This document shows, one piece after another, positions 1 through 8,861 of a stretch of 64,000 bases of DNA. The position numbers and the translations under genes are program-made. The notes under the pieces were generated by a model. That model had not been told where the DNA came from. It ran no database searches and was given only the letters and a program-made list of their open reading frames with translations. The stretch's first letter is position 1; each line of letters opens with the position of its first letter. Origin of the DNA: DASYTH01 sp036002505 (GTDB taxonomy: Bacteria > Actinomycetota > Actinomycetes > Mycobacteriales > Pseudonocardiaceae); NCBI RefSeq assembly GCF_036002505.1, contig NZ_DASYTH010000218.1:1-64000 (forward strand), given 5' to 3'.

Positions 1-58
1 GGTCCCGGACGGTGCCGCGCTTCCAGGGCCGTTGCCGGGCCCCGGTCCTGAGCCCTGG

Positions 59-1624
59 TCAGCAGCTGCCGACGCGGGCGATGCGGGTGTGCCAGAGGGA
101 GAGGTTGAAGTACTGCTGGGCGATCACCGCGCAGCTGCCACCGGGGACTGACGGGTCCGTGACGACGGATGAGTAGTCGCCGAAGCGGGTCTGGGTGGTG
201 GAGTTGCCGATGAAGTGGACCTGCCCGGAGGCGATCAGGTTCGGGATGCCGCCGAACGGGAGGACCCAGTCGACGTTGTCGGTGGCGCCGAAGTTGGTGT
301 CGGTGAAGGCCCAGTTGAGAAAAATGTAGTTGCCGCCGCCCGGGGCGATGCCGATCCCGATGCTGGGGTTGAAGTCATCGCTGGTGCCGCTGTGGAACGC
401 GAAGGCGGTGGTGACCGTGTTGCTGGTGATGTTGATCGCGCCGTAGCGCACGGTCGGGAACCCGGCGAGGGACACGTCGTGGGCGAAGTAGATCGAGACG
501 CCGTCGGTGACCGGCGACCACTGGATTCGCCCGTCGAGCGGGTCGAGGGTGACGCTGGTGCCCGGCTGGTTGATCCGCCGGGTCGGCGCGGTGAACGGCG
601 AGCTGATCGTGGCCTGCAGGGTCAGGCTGGCGCTCAGCGTGCCGCTGTTGGTCATCCGGTAGAGCCGGTAGCCGGTGCCGGGCACGGCGACCACGAAATA
701 GCTGGACGGGAACGTGAAGACCGTCGAGGTGTCGGCGTTGGACACCGGTGCGGAAAGACCATCCGTGGGAAAGGCGACGAAATCGACGTGCGCGCCGATG
801 TAGAGTTTGCTCTTCGGCAGGCTGAACACGGTGAACGTCACGCTGCCGCCGGGCTTGACGTTGGCCGAGCTGATCAGCACCGAGTCGGTGTCCTGGCCGA
901 GTATCGGGTAGTCGATCAGCGTGCCGGACGGGAACGAGCTGCCCTGGAAGGTGAGCCGGAAGCCGCGCCACGTGCCGCAGACGTCGCCGGTGTCGCTCGC
1001 CGCCACCCACATCGCCGGCGTGGCCGAGGACGACGGGGGTATGACCGTCACGGAAATCGTGAAACGGTCGAAGAGATGGTCGTACTGAATCCGGGGATCG
1101 GACAGGTTGTCCGAGGTCCTGAGGAACCTGTTGAGCGTGACACCCCCATTGCACAGGATCGAGCCGTTCTTGTCGGTGACCTGAAGGAACGTGTTCACGA
1201 TCTCCGCGATCTCGGTGGGGCCCTTCGCGGCGTTGACGTCCGGGGGCTCACAGAAGCAGCTCGCGCCCTCGGCGATGCCCTCGAAGTTCTCCATGACGCC
1301 GAACGTCGGCGTCGGTGTGCCGTCGACGGTGCCGCCCTCGATGTCACGGGACTTCGCCGGCAGCGCGGGGCGGCTGCCGGTCGTGGGTCTGGACGGTAAG
1401 GCGGGCCGGGCCAACTCGTTGTGCTTGACGACCGCCGGCCGCGCCGGCTGGACGTCCGCCATGCCGGCCACGTCCCTGAGATTGACCACCACCGGCGCGT
1501 CTCCCCCGCCCCCACCCCCGCCATCACCCTGAATCACCGGCGCGGCGACCGCCGAACCGGTGAACGTGGTGATCACGGTGGATGCCATCAGGGCCGCAGC
1601 CGCGAAAGGCATGATTCTCCGCAC
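59..1624 (-). CDS. Secreted protein of unknown function, possible beta-propeller
   Basis: The product has 521 residues. Residues 1-28 form a Sec signal peptide: RR, then a hydrophobic core, ending AVA before Ala-Pro. A glycine run near residues 35-41 and a Pro/Arg-rich linker follow. The rest is rich in Thr, Ser and aromatic residues, like an all-beta extracellular protein. Stretches such as DPRIQYDHLFDRF resemble the blade-like units of secreted sialidase-like propellers, but I see no catalytic motif. Several Cys residues (SCFC, ILCNGG, DVCG, GSC at both the end and nearby) suggest disulfides. The GTG start has AGGAGG five bases upstream. Export and folding class are inferred; substrate and role are unknown. 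Confidence 0.7.
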   Translation of the reverse strand: MRRIMPFAAAALMASTVITTFTGSAVAAPVIQGDGGGGGGGDAPVVVNLRDVAGMADVQPARPAVVKHNELARPALPSRPTTGSRPALPAKSRDIEGGTVDGTPTPTFGVMENFEGIAEGASCFCEPPDVNAAKGPTEIAEIVNTFLQVTDKNGSILCNGGVTLNRFLRTSDNLSDPRIQYDHLFDRFTISVTVIPPSSSATPAMWVAASDTGDVCGTWRGFRLTFQGSSFPSGTLIDYPILGQDTDSVLISSANVKPGGSVTFTVFSLPKSKLYIGAHVDFVAFPTDGLSAPVSNADTSTVFTFPSSYFVVAVPGTGYRLYRMTNSGTLSASLTLQATISSPFTAPTRRINQPGTSVTLDPLDGRIQWSPVTDGVSIYFAHDVSLAGFPTVRYGAINITSNTVTTAFAFHSGTSDDFNPSIGIGIAPGGGNYIFLNWAFTDTNFGATDNVDWVLPFGGIPNLIASGQVHFIGNSTTQTRFGDYSSVVTDPSVPGGSCAVIAQQYFNLSLWHTRIARVGSC

Positions 1625-1838
1625 GCACTCCTCCTAGCGTTGGAAATTGACTCCCGCTGCTTGGCGTTCCACCGAGTTCCACCTCCGGTCCTGGCGATGG
1701 AACACCCCACGGAATCAGTTGTGGTCGGCGCAGCCGGTGGCGAGGGCGTCCTGCGCGTCGCTGAGGGCGGAAACGATCGCGTTGGACTGGTCGACCGCGT
1801 TGCGGAAACGCTCGTGGGCGGTGCGGGCGCGGGCCGAG

Positions 1839-2640
1839 GTTTCCCTGCGACGCAGGCGTGTGGTGGCCGCACTCAAGCGGCTGCGGGAGGAAGCCGGGCT
1901 CACCATGATCCAGGTCAGCGAGAAGACCGGCTTCTCCCAGTCCCACGCTCAGCCGCGTCGAGGCACTCGAAGTCGGCATCAGCGGCGACGACACCCGCAC
2001 CCTCTGCGAGACCTATGGCGTCGACAAGGACACCACCCACGCTCTGGCCGAACTTGCCCGCCACAGCCGAAAACGCGGCTGGTGGCACATCTACCCCGAT
2101 GACGTGCTCGGCAAGTTCGTCGACTACGTCGAGCTGGAGACCGACGCCGGCTCGATCAGTGAGTTCCAGGTCGACGTGTACCCGGCCTGTTGCAGACCGA
2201 TCGCCACGCCGAGGCGGTGATTCGGCATGGCTACCCCAACGCCGACGACGAAACCGTTACCACTCGCGTTGAAGTGAGAGTCGAGCGACGACAACTGTGG
2301 CACAAGAGGAACTTCGAGCTGTGGTCCATTGTGGACGAATCGGCTCTGCGGCGGCCGAATCGGAAACTCAGAGATCATGGCCGAGCGACTTGATCAACTG
2401 GTGGCGATGGCCGAACACCCCAAGCTCACGCTCCAGGTCTTGCCGACGAAAATCAGCGGCCACGTGGTGCTTGGCGTGCCACACGTCATCATCAATCTGC
2501 TCGACAGGGCGACCTTCGTGTACGTGGACACCTTGACCGGCGGGCTGTACCTCGAAGACGACAACGATGTGCGGCCATATGAACTGGCGTGGAAGCGACT
2601 CTCCGCGACAGCACTAGACTTTGACCACTCGACGCTTTGA
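1839..2640 (+). pseudogene. Frameshifted XRE-family regulator with DUF5753 domain
   Basis: Pieces of one actinobacterial XRE/DUF5753 regulator lie in order but in alternating frames. A helix-turn-helix part (LKRLREEAGLTMIQVSEKTG) reads from about 1839. The frame then shifts near 1945, and the middle (RVEALEVGISGDDTRTLCE, then HSRKRGWWHIYPDD) runs to a stop at 2220. It shifts back near 2190 for TDRHAEAVIRHGYP, and shifts again near 2340 for the C-terminal part (QLVAMAEHPKLTLQVLP, GGLYLEDDNDVRPY). At least three frame changes are needed, so the gene is almost certainly broken. The first Met is unclear. In this family the regulator is normally paired with a DUF397 protein, which is present and intact just downstream. 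Confidence 0.75.
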
Positions 2641-2673
2641 TCGAGCGGATCGCGGGTGAGCACAGGAGTGGTC

Positions 2674-2859
2674 ATGTCAAGCAGCGTCGCCGAACGCACC
2701 AGGCGCAAGAGCAGTCGTGGCAACGCCAGCGGCGCATGCGTCGAGATCGCCTTTCCGCCCAACATCACCGCGGTACGTGATTCCAAGAACCCCGCCGGTG
2801 GCACCCTTGTTCTCGGTGCCGCCGCGTGGAAAGCCTTCTGCTCGGCGGTGCGAGGCTGA
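2674..2859 (+). CDS. DUF397 family small protein
   Basis: This 61-residue protein shows the DUF397 pattern: RRKSSRGNASGACVEIA, then VRDSKNP, then LGAAAWKAFCSAVRG. The ATG at 2674 is preferred over the GTG at 2656 because AGGAG lies at 2664-2668. DUF397 proteins are small partners of XRE/DUF5753 regulators in actinobacteria, acting in regulatory pairs such as those related to Streptomyces BldB/WhiJ; their biochemical role is poorly defined. Here the neighbouring regulator is broken, so the protein may be an orphan. Its 3' end overlaps the start of the NUDIX gene by about 34 bases. Confidence 0.75.
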   Translation: MSSSVAERTRRKSSRGNASGACVEIAFPPNITAVRDSKNPAGGTLVLGAAAWKAFCSAVRG

Positions 2860-3269
2860 GCGGCATCGTCGTCGGAGCCGCCATCGTGCGGCACGGCACG
2901 CTGCTCGCCCAGCAACGTGCGTACCCGGAATCCGTTGCGGGGCAATGGGAACTGCCCGGCGGCCGGGTCGAACCGGGGGAGACTGACCGCGCCGCCGTGC
3001 TCCGCGAGTGCGTCGAGGAACTCGGTGTGCGGGTGCGGGCCGGCGATCAGATCGGACCCGATGTGCCGCTCCACGACGGCCTCGTGCTCAGGGTGTACCG
3101 CGCGGACCTCGACCCGTTCGATGCCACCCCGCACCCGCACGACCACCACGCCCTGCGCTGGGTTACCGCGGACGAACTGGACGAGGTCGGGTGGCTGCCG
3201 GCAGACCTGGTCCTGGTTCCGTATCTGCGGAGCGCGCTGATGCGGACTAGCGACGCTGGCGGGCGTTGA
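2826..3269 (+). CDS. NUDIX hydrolase (MutT-like)
   Basis: This 147-residue protein carries an intact NUDIX box: GGRVEPGETDRAAVLRECVEELGV fits GX5EX7REUXEEXGU, with the Glu residues for metal binding present. The sequence ELPGGR just before the box and the LRWVTADEL stretch near the C terminus are typical of MutT/CTP-pyrophosphohydrolase members. It probably hydrolyses a nucleoside diphosphate derivative in the cytosol, such as an oxidised or modified nucleotide. The start is uncertain: GTG 2826 overlaps the DUF397 gene, and translation may begin slightly later. The 3' end overlaps the convergent sigma-factor gene by 23 bases. Confidence 0.85.
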   Translation: MESLLLGGARLSGIVVGAAIVRHGTLLAQQRAYPESVAGQWELPGGRVEPGETDRAAVLRECVEELGVRVRAGDQIGPDVPLHDGLVLRVYRADLDPFDATPHPHDHHALRWVTADELDEVGWLPADLVLVPYLRSALMRTSDAGGR

Positions 3270-4392
3270 GTCGGGCGGCTTGGCGGGTGAGGTGGTCGCG
3301 TTCGGCGAGGTTGGGTGCTTTGTGGGCGGCCTCGGCGTAGAGCCGGGCCGCGGTGGCCAGGTCGCCGTCGCGTTCGTGGAGGTAGGCCGCGACTGCGGTG
3401 TGCCGGGGTAGTGCGTCGTCCAGGGCCGCGAGTGCGGCCAGGCCGGCGCGTGGTCCGTCGGCCTCGCCGAGGGCCACTGCGCGGTTGAGCCGGACGACCG
3501 GGCTGTCGGTCAGCCGGGCGAGCTCGTCGTACCACTCGAGGATCTGCACCCAGTCGGTCTCCTCGGCCGTCCGGGCGTCGGCGTGCAGTGCCGCGATGGC
3601 GGCCTGGGCCTGGAACTCGCCCAGCCGGTCGCGGGCGAGGGCCGCCTGCAGGATCTCGACGCCCTCGGCGATCGACTCGGTGTCCCACCGGCCGCGGTCC
3701 TGCTCGGCGAGCGGCACCAGGCTGCCGTCGGGCGTGGTTCGGGCGGTGCGCCGGGCGTGGTGGAGCAGCATGAGGGCGAGCAGCCCGGCCACCTCGGGGT
3801 GGTCGATCGCGGCCGCGAGTTGCCGGGTGAGCCGGATGGCCTCGACGGCGAGGTCGACATCGCCGGAGTAGCCCTCGTTGAAGACCAGGTAGAGGACGCG
3901 CAGCATGGTGGCGACATCGCCAGGCCGGTCGAACCGCACGCCGGAGACCGTGCGCTTGGCCCGGCTGATGCGCTGCGCCATGGTCGCCTCGGGCACCAGG
4001 TAGGCCGCCGCGATCTGGCGGGTGGTCAAACCGCCGACGGCGCGCAGCGTGAGCGCGACCGCCGACGACGGTGTCAGCAACGGGTGGGCGCACAGGAAAT
4101 AGAGCTGGAGCGTGTCGTCCACCGTGGGCGCGGGCCCGGGCGCCGGCTGTTCGTCAAGGACGTCCTCACGCCGGCGGCGGGCGCCATCCGCGCGGGTCGC
4201 GTCGAGGAACCGGCGCCAGGCCACGGTGACCAGCCAGCCCTTCGGGTCCCGCGGCGGCTCGGCCGGCCAGACACGGACCGCCTCGACCAGCGCGTCCTGC
4301 ACGGCGTCCTCGGCCGCCGCGAAGTCGGCTCCGCGGCGGACGAGGATCCCGAGCACGCTCGGCGTGAGGCTGCGCAGCAGGACCTCATCCAC
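3247..4392 (-). CDS. ECF sigma factor, DUF6596/ECF42-like
   Basis: This 381-residue sigma factor has region 2 near residues 10-75 (DAVQDALVEAVRVW, DPKGWLVTVAWRRFLD). Region 4 lies near 105-155 (LRAVGGLTTRQIAAAYLVPEA, then QRISRAKRTV). A long C-terminal extension of about 200 residues carries the DUF6596 signature (VLYLVFNEGYSG) and TPR-like helices. ECF42 sigma factors have this extension and usually lack a dedicated anti-sigma factor; they are linked to DGPF/YCII proteins. That partner lies immediately upstream, with six bases between the genes, so the pair is probably an operon. The inducing signal is not visible in the sequence. Confidence 0.9.
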   Translation of the reverse strand: MDEVLLRSLTPSVLGILVRRGADFAAAEDAVQDALVEAVRVWPAEPPRDPKGWLVTVAWRRFLDATRADGARRRREDVLDEQPAPGPAPTVDDTLQLYFLCAHPLLTPSSAVALTLRAVGGLTTRQIAAAYLVPEATMAQRISRAKRTVSGVRFDRPGDVATMLRVLYLVFNEGYSGDVDLAVEAIRLTRQLAAAIDHPEVAGLLALMLLHHARRTARTTPDGSLVPLAEQDRGRWDTESIAEGVEILQAALARDRLGEFQAQAAIAALHADARTAEETDWVQILEWYDELARLTDSPVVRLNRAVALGEADGPRAGLAALAALDDALPRHTAVAAYLHERDGDLATAARLYAEAAHKAPNLAERDHLTRQAARLNARQRR

Positions 4393-4398
4393 CGTGCG

Positions 4399-4806
4399 TC
4401 ACTCCGTGATCGTGGGCGACGAGCCGTAGAACGGGCGCAACTCGAGCCACTCGTGGATCGGCTTCCCACCCGCCCCAGGCGCGGCCGACAGCTCCCCGGC
4501 CAGCTCGACGGCGCGCTCGTAACCGTCGACGTCGATCACCATCCAGCCGGCGATGAGGTCCTTGGTCTCGACGAACGGACCGTCGACCACCGGCGGGCGC
4601 CCCTCCCCGTCGTACCGGACCCACGTCCCCTCCGGGGCCAGCGCCTGACCGTCAACGAACTCGCCGGTCTCCTCCAGCCGGGCCGCGAAGTCGTGCATGT
4701 ACTGCACGTGCGCCGAGATCTCCGCCGGCGTCCACCGGTCCATGGGCACATCGTTGACCGCAGCCGGAGCGCCGCGGTAGTGCTTGAGCAGCAGGTACTT
4801 GGCCAT
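4399..4806 (-). CDS. DGPF/YCII-related protein
   Basis: The 135-residue product matches the DGPF (PCD-like/YCII) family: it starts MAKYLLLKHYRG and contains VVDGPFVETKDLIAGWMVID. The ATG at 4806 has AGGAG nine bases upstream, so the longer open frame is not used. YCII-fold proteins are small alpha-beta dimers; in this family their catalytic role is unknown. The gene directly precedes the ECF42-type sigma factor, the classic arrangement in which the DGPF protein is a target or partner of the sigma factor. Confidence 0.88.
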   Translation of the reverse strand: MAKYLLLKHYRGAPAAVNDVPMDRWTPAEISAHVQYMHDFAARLEETGEFVDGQALAPEGTWVRYDGEGRPPVVDGPFVETKDLIAGWMVIDVDGYERAVELAGELSAAPGAGGKPIHEWLELRPFYGSSPTITE

Positions 4807-4903
4807 CGTGGTTCTCCTGGGGTGCTGGCGCGACCCATTGTGGTCGCGCTCATACCGGGGGACGGAGCCGGTCACCGGTTCTCGACATCGCCGTCGAAAA
4901 TTC

Positions 4904-5875
4904 TCAGCCGACTCCGGCCAGGCGTAGCGCGGACTCCAGCCGGTGCGCCCCCCGCTCCCGGGCCATCACCGCACCCGAGGCCCGGATCTGGTCCAGCTCA
5001 ACGGGATCCGCGAGCAGCTCCAGGGTCCGGGCGCGCACCGGGCGGAGCTCCTCGATCAACGCTTCGGCGACGGCCTCCTTCAGGGTGCCGTAGGAGGAGT
5101 ACGCGGCGGCCACCTCGCGCGGGGCCTTTCCGGTGCAGGCGGCCTGGATCTCCAGCAGGTTGGCCAGGCCGGGCTGGTCGTCCGGGCGGTACTCGAGGCG
5201 GTCGAGGCTGTCGGTGATGGCCCGTTTCACCTTGCGGCGCACCAGGTCGGGCTCGTCGAGGACGAACACCACGCCGGGTGCGTCGCCGGCGGACTTGGCC
5301 ATCTTCGCGTTCGGGTCGACGAGGTCGCGGATGCGGGCGGCGACCGGTGGGGTGACGGCCGTCGGCACCGTGAAGACCTCGCCGTAGGTGCCGTTGAACC
5401 GGCGGGCGAGGGCGCGGGCCAGCTCGACGTGCTGGGCCTGGTCATCGCCGACCGGGACCTCGGAGGCGCCCTGCAGCAGGATGTCGGCGGCCATCAGGAC
5501 CGGGTAGGTGAACAGGCCCACCCGGACCGCGGCCTTGCCGTCGCCCTGGGTTTTCTCCTTGAACTGGGTCATGCGGGCCGCCTCGCCGTACGCGCAGGTG
5601 CACTCCAGCAACCAGGTCAGCGCCCCCAACTCGCGGACCAGGTCGGACTGGACGAACACCTGGTCCGGGGAGATCCCGCTGGCGACGAGCACGGCGAGCA
5701 TCTCCCGGGCCCGGGCGCGCAGCTTCTGCGGGTGGTACGGGGTGGTCATCGCGTGCAGGTCGCTGACCAGGTAGAGGTCGCCGGGGCTGCCCTCGCGGGC
5801 CCAGCGCCGCACCGCGCCGAGGTAGTTGCCGACGTGGGCGTGCCCGGACGGGGTGATCGCGGACAGTCGGGCCAT
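4904..5875 (-). CDS. trpS: Tryptophanyl-tRNA synthetase
   Basis: This cytosolic class I synthetase (323 residues) charges tRNA-Trp with tryptophan using ATP. The HIGH-type motif is at residues 11-16 (GHAHVG), followed by NYLGA. The KMSKS-type motif is AKMAKS near residue 191. Other TrpRS landmarks are present: YLVSDLHAMT, FTYPVLMAADILL and VPVGDDQAQHVELAR. The ATG at 5875 is chosen over the GTG at 5884 because AAGGAG then sits eight bases upstream. Upstream DNA (5932-6030) holds a leader ORF with two consecutive Trp codons and mutually exclusive hairpins, so expression is probably controlled by charged tRNA-Trp levels through ribosome-mediated attenuation. Confidence 0.95.
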   Translation of the reverse strand: MARLSAITPSGHAHVGNYLGAVRRWAREGSPGDLYLVSDLHAMTTPYHPQKLRARAREMLAVLVASGISPDQVFVQSDLVRELGALTWLLECTCAYGEAARMTQFKEKTQGDGKAAVRVGLFTYPVLMAADILLQGASEVPVGDDQAQHVELARALARRFNGTYGEVFTVPTAVTPPVAARIRDLVDPNAKMAKSAGDAPGVVFVLDEPDLVRRKVKRAITDSLDRLEYRPDDQPGLANLLEIQAACTGKAPREVAAAYSSYGTLKEAVAEALIEELRPVRARTLELLADPVELDQIRASGAVMARERGAHRLESALRLAGVG

Positions 5876-5931
5876 GGCTCGCACTCCTTCAGGTTCGCGC
5901 CACCCGTGCGGAGTGCCCCGTGCACGACGAA

Positions 5932-5951
5932 GGCCGCCCGTCCGGGCGGCC
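5932..5951 (-). terminator. Attenuator terminator hairpin upstream of trpS
   Basis: A perfect 9-bp stem with a 2-nt loop: on the minus strand GGCCGCCCG, GA, CGGGCGGCC, followed by TTCGTCG rather than a pure T run. It lies between the Trp leader peptide and trpS. Its 5' arm contains GGCCGCC, complementary to the 3' arm (GGCGGCC) of the upstream hairpin at 5974-5990, so the two structures compete. Confidence 0.7.
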
Positions 5952-5969
5952 TGGCATTGGTCAACACCG

Positions 5970-6017
5970 TCACGGCCGCCGGTCGGCGGCCCACCACAGT
6001 CCGGTGTTGTGCGTCAT
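5970..6017 (-). CDS. trpS leader peptide with tandem Trp codons
   Basis: A 15-codon ORF reads MTHNTGLWWAADRRP and ends TGA at 5970-5972. The two adjacent TGG codons are at 5991-5996, immediately before the first hairpin arm. It seems leaderless: TACCAT at 6025-6030 ends seven bases before the ATG, the same layout as many promoters in this window. An in-frame ATG at 6026 is an alternative start. A ribosome stalled at the Trp codons would cover the first arm and let the second pair with the terminator's 5' arm. This is inferred from sequence; family precedent is Trp leader attenuation in actinobacterial trp genes. Confidence 0.7.
   Translation of the reverse strand: MTHNTGLWWAADRRP
5974..5990 (-). 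promoter_or_regulatory. Pause/antiterminator-forming hairpin of the trpS attenuator
   Basis: On the minus strand GGCCGCC pairs with GGCGGCC across a short loop. This hairpin starts directly after the two Trp codons. Its 3' arm is exactly complementary to the 5' arm of the terminator at 5932-5951, which gives the 1:2 / 2:3 / 3:4 pairing options of a classical attenuator. Confidence 0.65.
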
Positions 6018-6024
6018 GCGCACC

Positions 6025-6030
6025 ATGGTA
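6025..6030 (-). promoter_or_regulatory. Putative -10 box for the trpS leader
   Basis: TACCAT on the minus strand, seven bases before the leader ATG. It fits the TANNNT-plus-5-to-8-nt spacing seen before several other genes here. No convincing -35 hexamer is visible. Confidence 0.4.
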
Positions 6031-6036
6031 GCGGGG

Positions 6037-6183
6037 TCAGGCCGCCTTCCTGAACTCCGATTTCGCCTTCTTGAGCGCCAGCACCGGGCACCGCTTGCAC
6101 CGCGGGCAGGACCGGCAGCACTTCTTCTTGAGCTTGCCAGCCTTGATCAACTTACGGACCCGGTCCGCCGGTGTCTTCGCCAC
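6037..6183 (-). CDS. Small Lys/Cys-rich protein, possible metal-binding
   Basis: A 48-residue basic protein with two CxxC-like groups in the middle (KKKCCRSCPRCKRCPV), about 30% Lys/Arg. The GTG at 6183 is preferred because GAGG sits eight bases upstream; a longer frame to 6282 has an atypical N-terminal part. The five Cys residues could bind zinc, iron or an Fe-S cluster, or the protein could contact nucleic acid, but function is unknown. Small proteins of this type are conserved in actinobacteria as far as I recall. It is divergent from typA and shares an intergenic region that holds an iron-box-like site. Confidence 0.6.
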   Translation of the reverse strand: MAKTPADRVRKLIKAGKLKKKCCRSCPRCKRCPVLALKKAKSEFRKAA

Positions 6184-6211
6184 GCCATTCACCTCGCACG
6201 CTCGGTGATGG

Positions 6212-6247
6212 CTGCCCTGTCGCCTCGCAAGCTCGGCGACAGGGCAG
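6212..6247. repeat. Perfect 13-bp inverted repeat
   Basis: CTGCCCTGTCGCC at 6212-6224 pairs with GGCGACAGGGCAG at 6235-6247 across a 10-base loop that contains TCGCAAGCTC. The loop word recurs at about 6264-6273. It lies in the shared upstream region of the Cys-rich protein and typA, so it would be in a 5' untranslated region rather than act as a simple terminator. Confidence 0.6.
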
Positions 6248-6289
6248 TATTCGATGGTTCGCTCGCAAGCTCGCTCACGCACACTCCGA

Positions 6290-6308
6290 TTAGGTTAGGT
6301 TTACCTTG
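6290..6308 (+). promoter_or_regulatory. DtxR/IdeR-like iron box
   Basis: TTAGGTTAGGTTTACCTTG matches the DtxR/IdeR consensus TTAGGTTAGGCTAACCTAA at 15 of 19 positions, with a perfect left half. It lies between the divergent Cys-rich protein and typA, about 88 bases upstream of the typA start. Regulation by an iron-sensing repressor is inferred from the match alone. Confidence 0.5.
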
Positions 6309-6395
6309 CTCAGTGTGCCGCATGGTCCGGCTCACACCAAGGGCCCGGCTATCCTGGGAAGCGGCCGTTCCCCCACGAAAGAAACAGGAGCACTT

Positions 6396-8312
<1,917 letters not shown>

Positions 8313-8315
8313 TGC

Positions 8316-8861
8316 TCAGGCATTCAGTTCGGGGTTGATCTGGCGGTTGTCGAAGTCGAGCCAGATGCGCCTGTCCTGCCGGCAGTCGTACCGCCGGCAG
8401 ACGCCGGGGCGCTGGGCGTAGATGTCGCAATGGTGGGTCTGGGCATTGGAGTGCACGCACAGCCCGTCAGCGCGCTGCAGGTTCAGGTATGGCGCGGACA
8501 GGTCCCATCGCACCATTCCCTCGTGGATGTCCTGCTCGCTGAGCGCGAAGCGAAGCTTGCAGCATGCGCCGTGGCACAGCTCGTACCGGGCCGCACAGTC
8601 GATCCGCACCTCCTCCGCCTCGGACAGCGCGTACTTGTCCGGCTCATCGGCAAGCTGGACGCCCATGCCGGCGTCCTCGGCCGACTTGGTGAGCCGGTTC
8701 TCCACGCCGCGCCTGGCCCGGTCCAACTCGTCCATGCCGATGACACCCTTGGCGATCAGCAACTCGGCCAGCGCGTAGGTCTGCGCGGTCGTCTCGGTCG
8801 ACTGCTGCACGGTGACGCCGATCCGTCGGTACGCCTCGTGAAAGCCTGACGCGGCGTTCAC
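8316..8861 (-). CDS. YkgJ-type CxxC-cluster protein
   Basis: The 181-residue product has a C-terminal zinc/iron-chelating domain of the YkgJ family: CHGACCKLRFALSEQD, GLCVHSN, HHCDIYAQRPGVCRRYDC. Such cysteine clusters bind metal or Fe-S in poorly understood modification or maturation proteins. The N-terminal ~100 residues are helical and unassigned. The GTG start (8861) overlaps the stop of the upstream gene as GTGA, so the two are translationally coupled and likely work together. Iron or zinc binding is inferred from family; the partner, the putative HExxH protein, makes a maturation or metal-supply role conceivable but unproven. Confidence 0.8.
   Translation of the reverse strand: MNAASGFHEAYRRIGVTVQQSTETTAQTYALAELLIAKGVIGMDELDRARRGVENRLTKSAEDAGMGVQLADEPDKYALSEAEEVRIDCAARYELCHGACCKLRFALSEQDIHEGMVRWDLSAPYLNLQRADGLCVHSNAQTHHCDIYAQRPGVCRRYDCRQDRRIWLDFDNRQINPELNA

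Noticed and set aside
1..58. 5' fragment before the secreted-protein stop
   Set aside because: Only 58 bases; no frame or site could be assigned.
215..1399. Long open frame on the plus strand antisense to the secreted protein
   Set aside because: It has no ribosome site and an Arg/Gly/Asp-rich composition typical of antisense frames in high-GC DNA; the minus-strand frame has a signal peptide.
1715..1906. Minus-strand frame ending AHERFRNAVDQSNAIVSA and DAQDALATGCADHN
   Set aside because: The C-terminal part looks protein-like, but the N-terminal half overlaps the regulator remnant and no start with a ribosome site is visible. It may be a gene relic; I did not annotate it.
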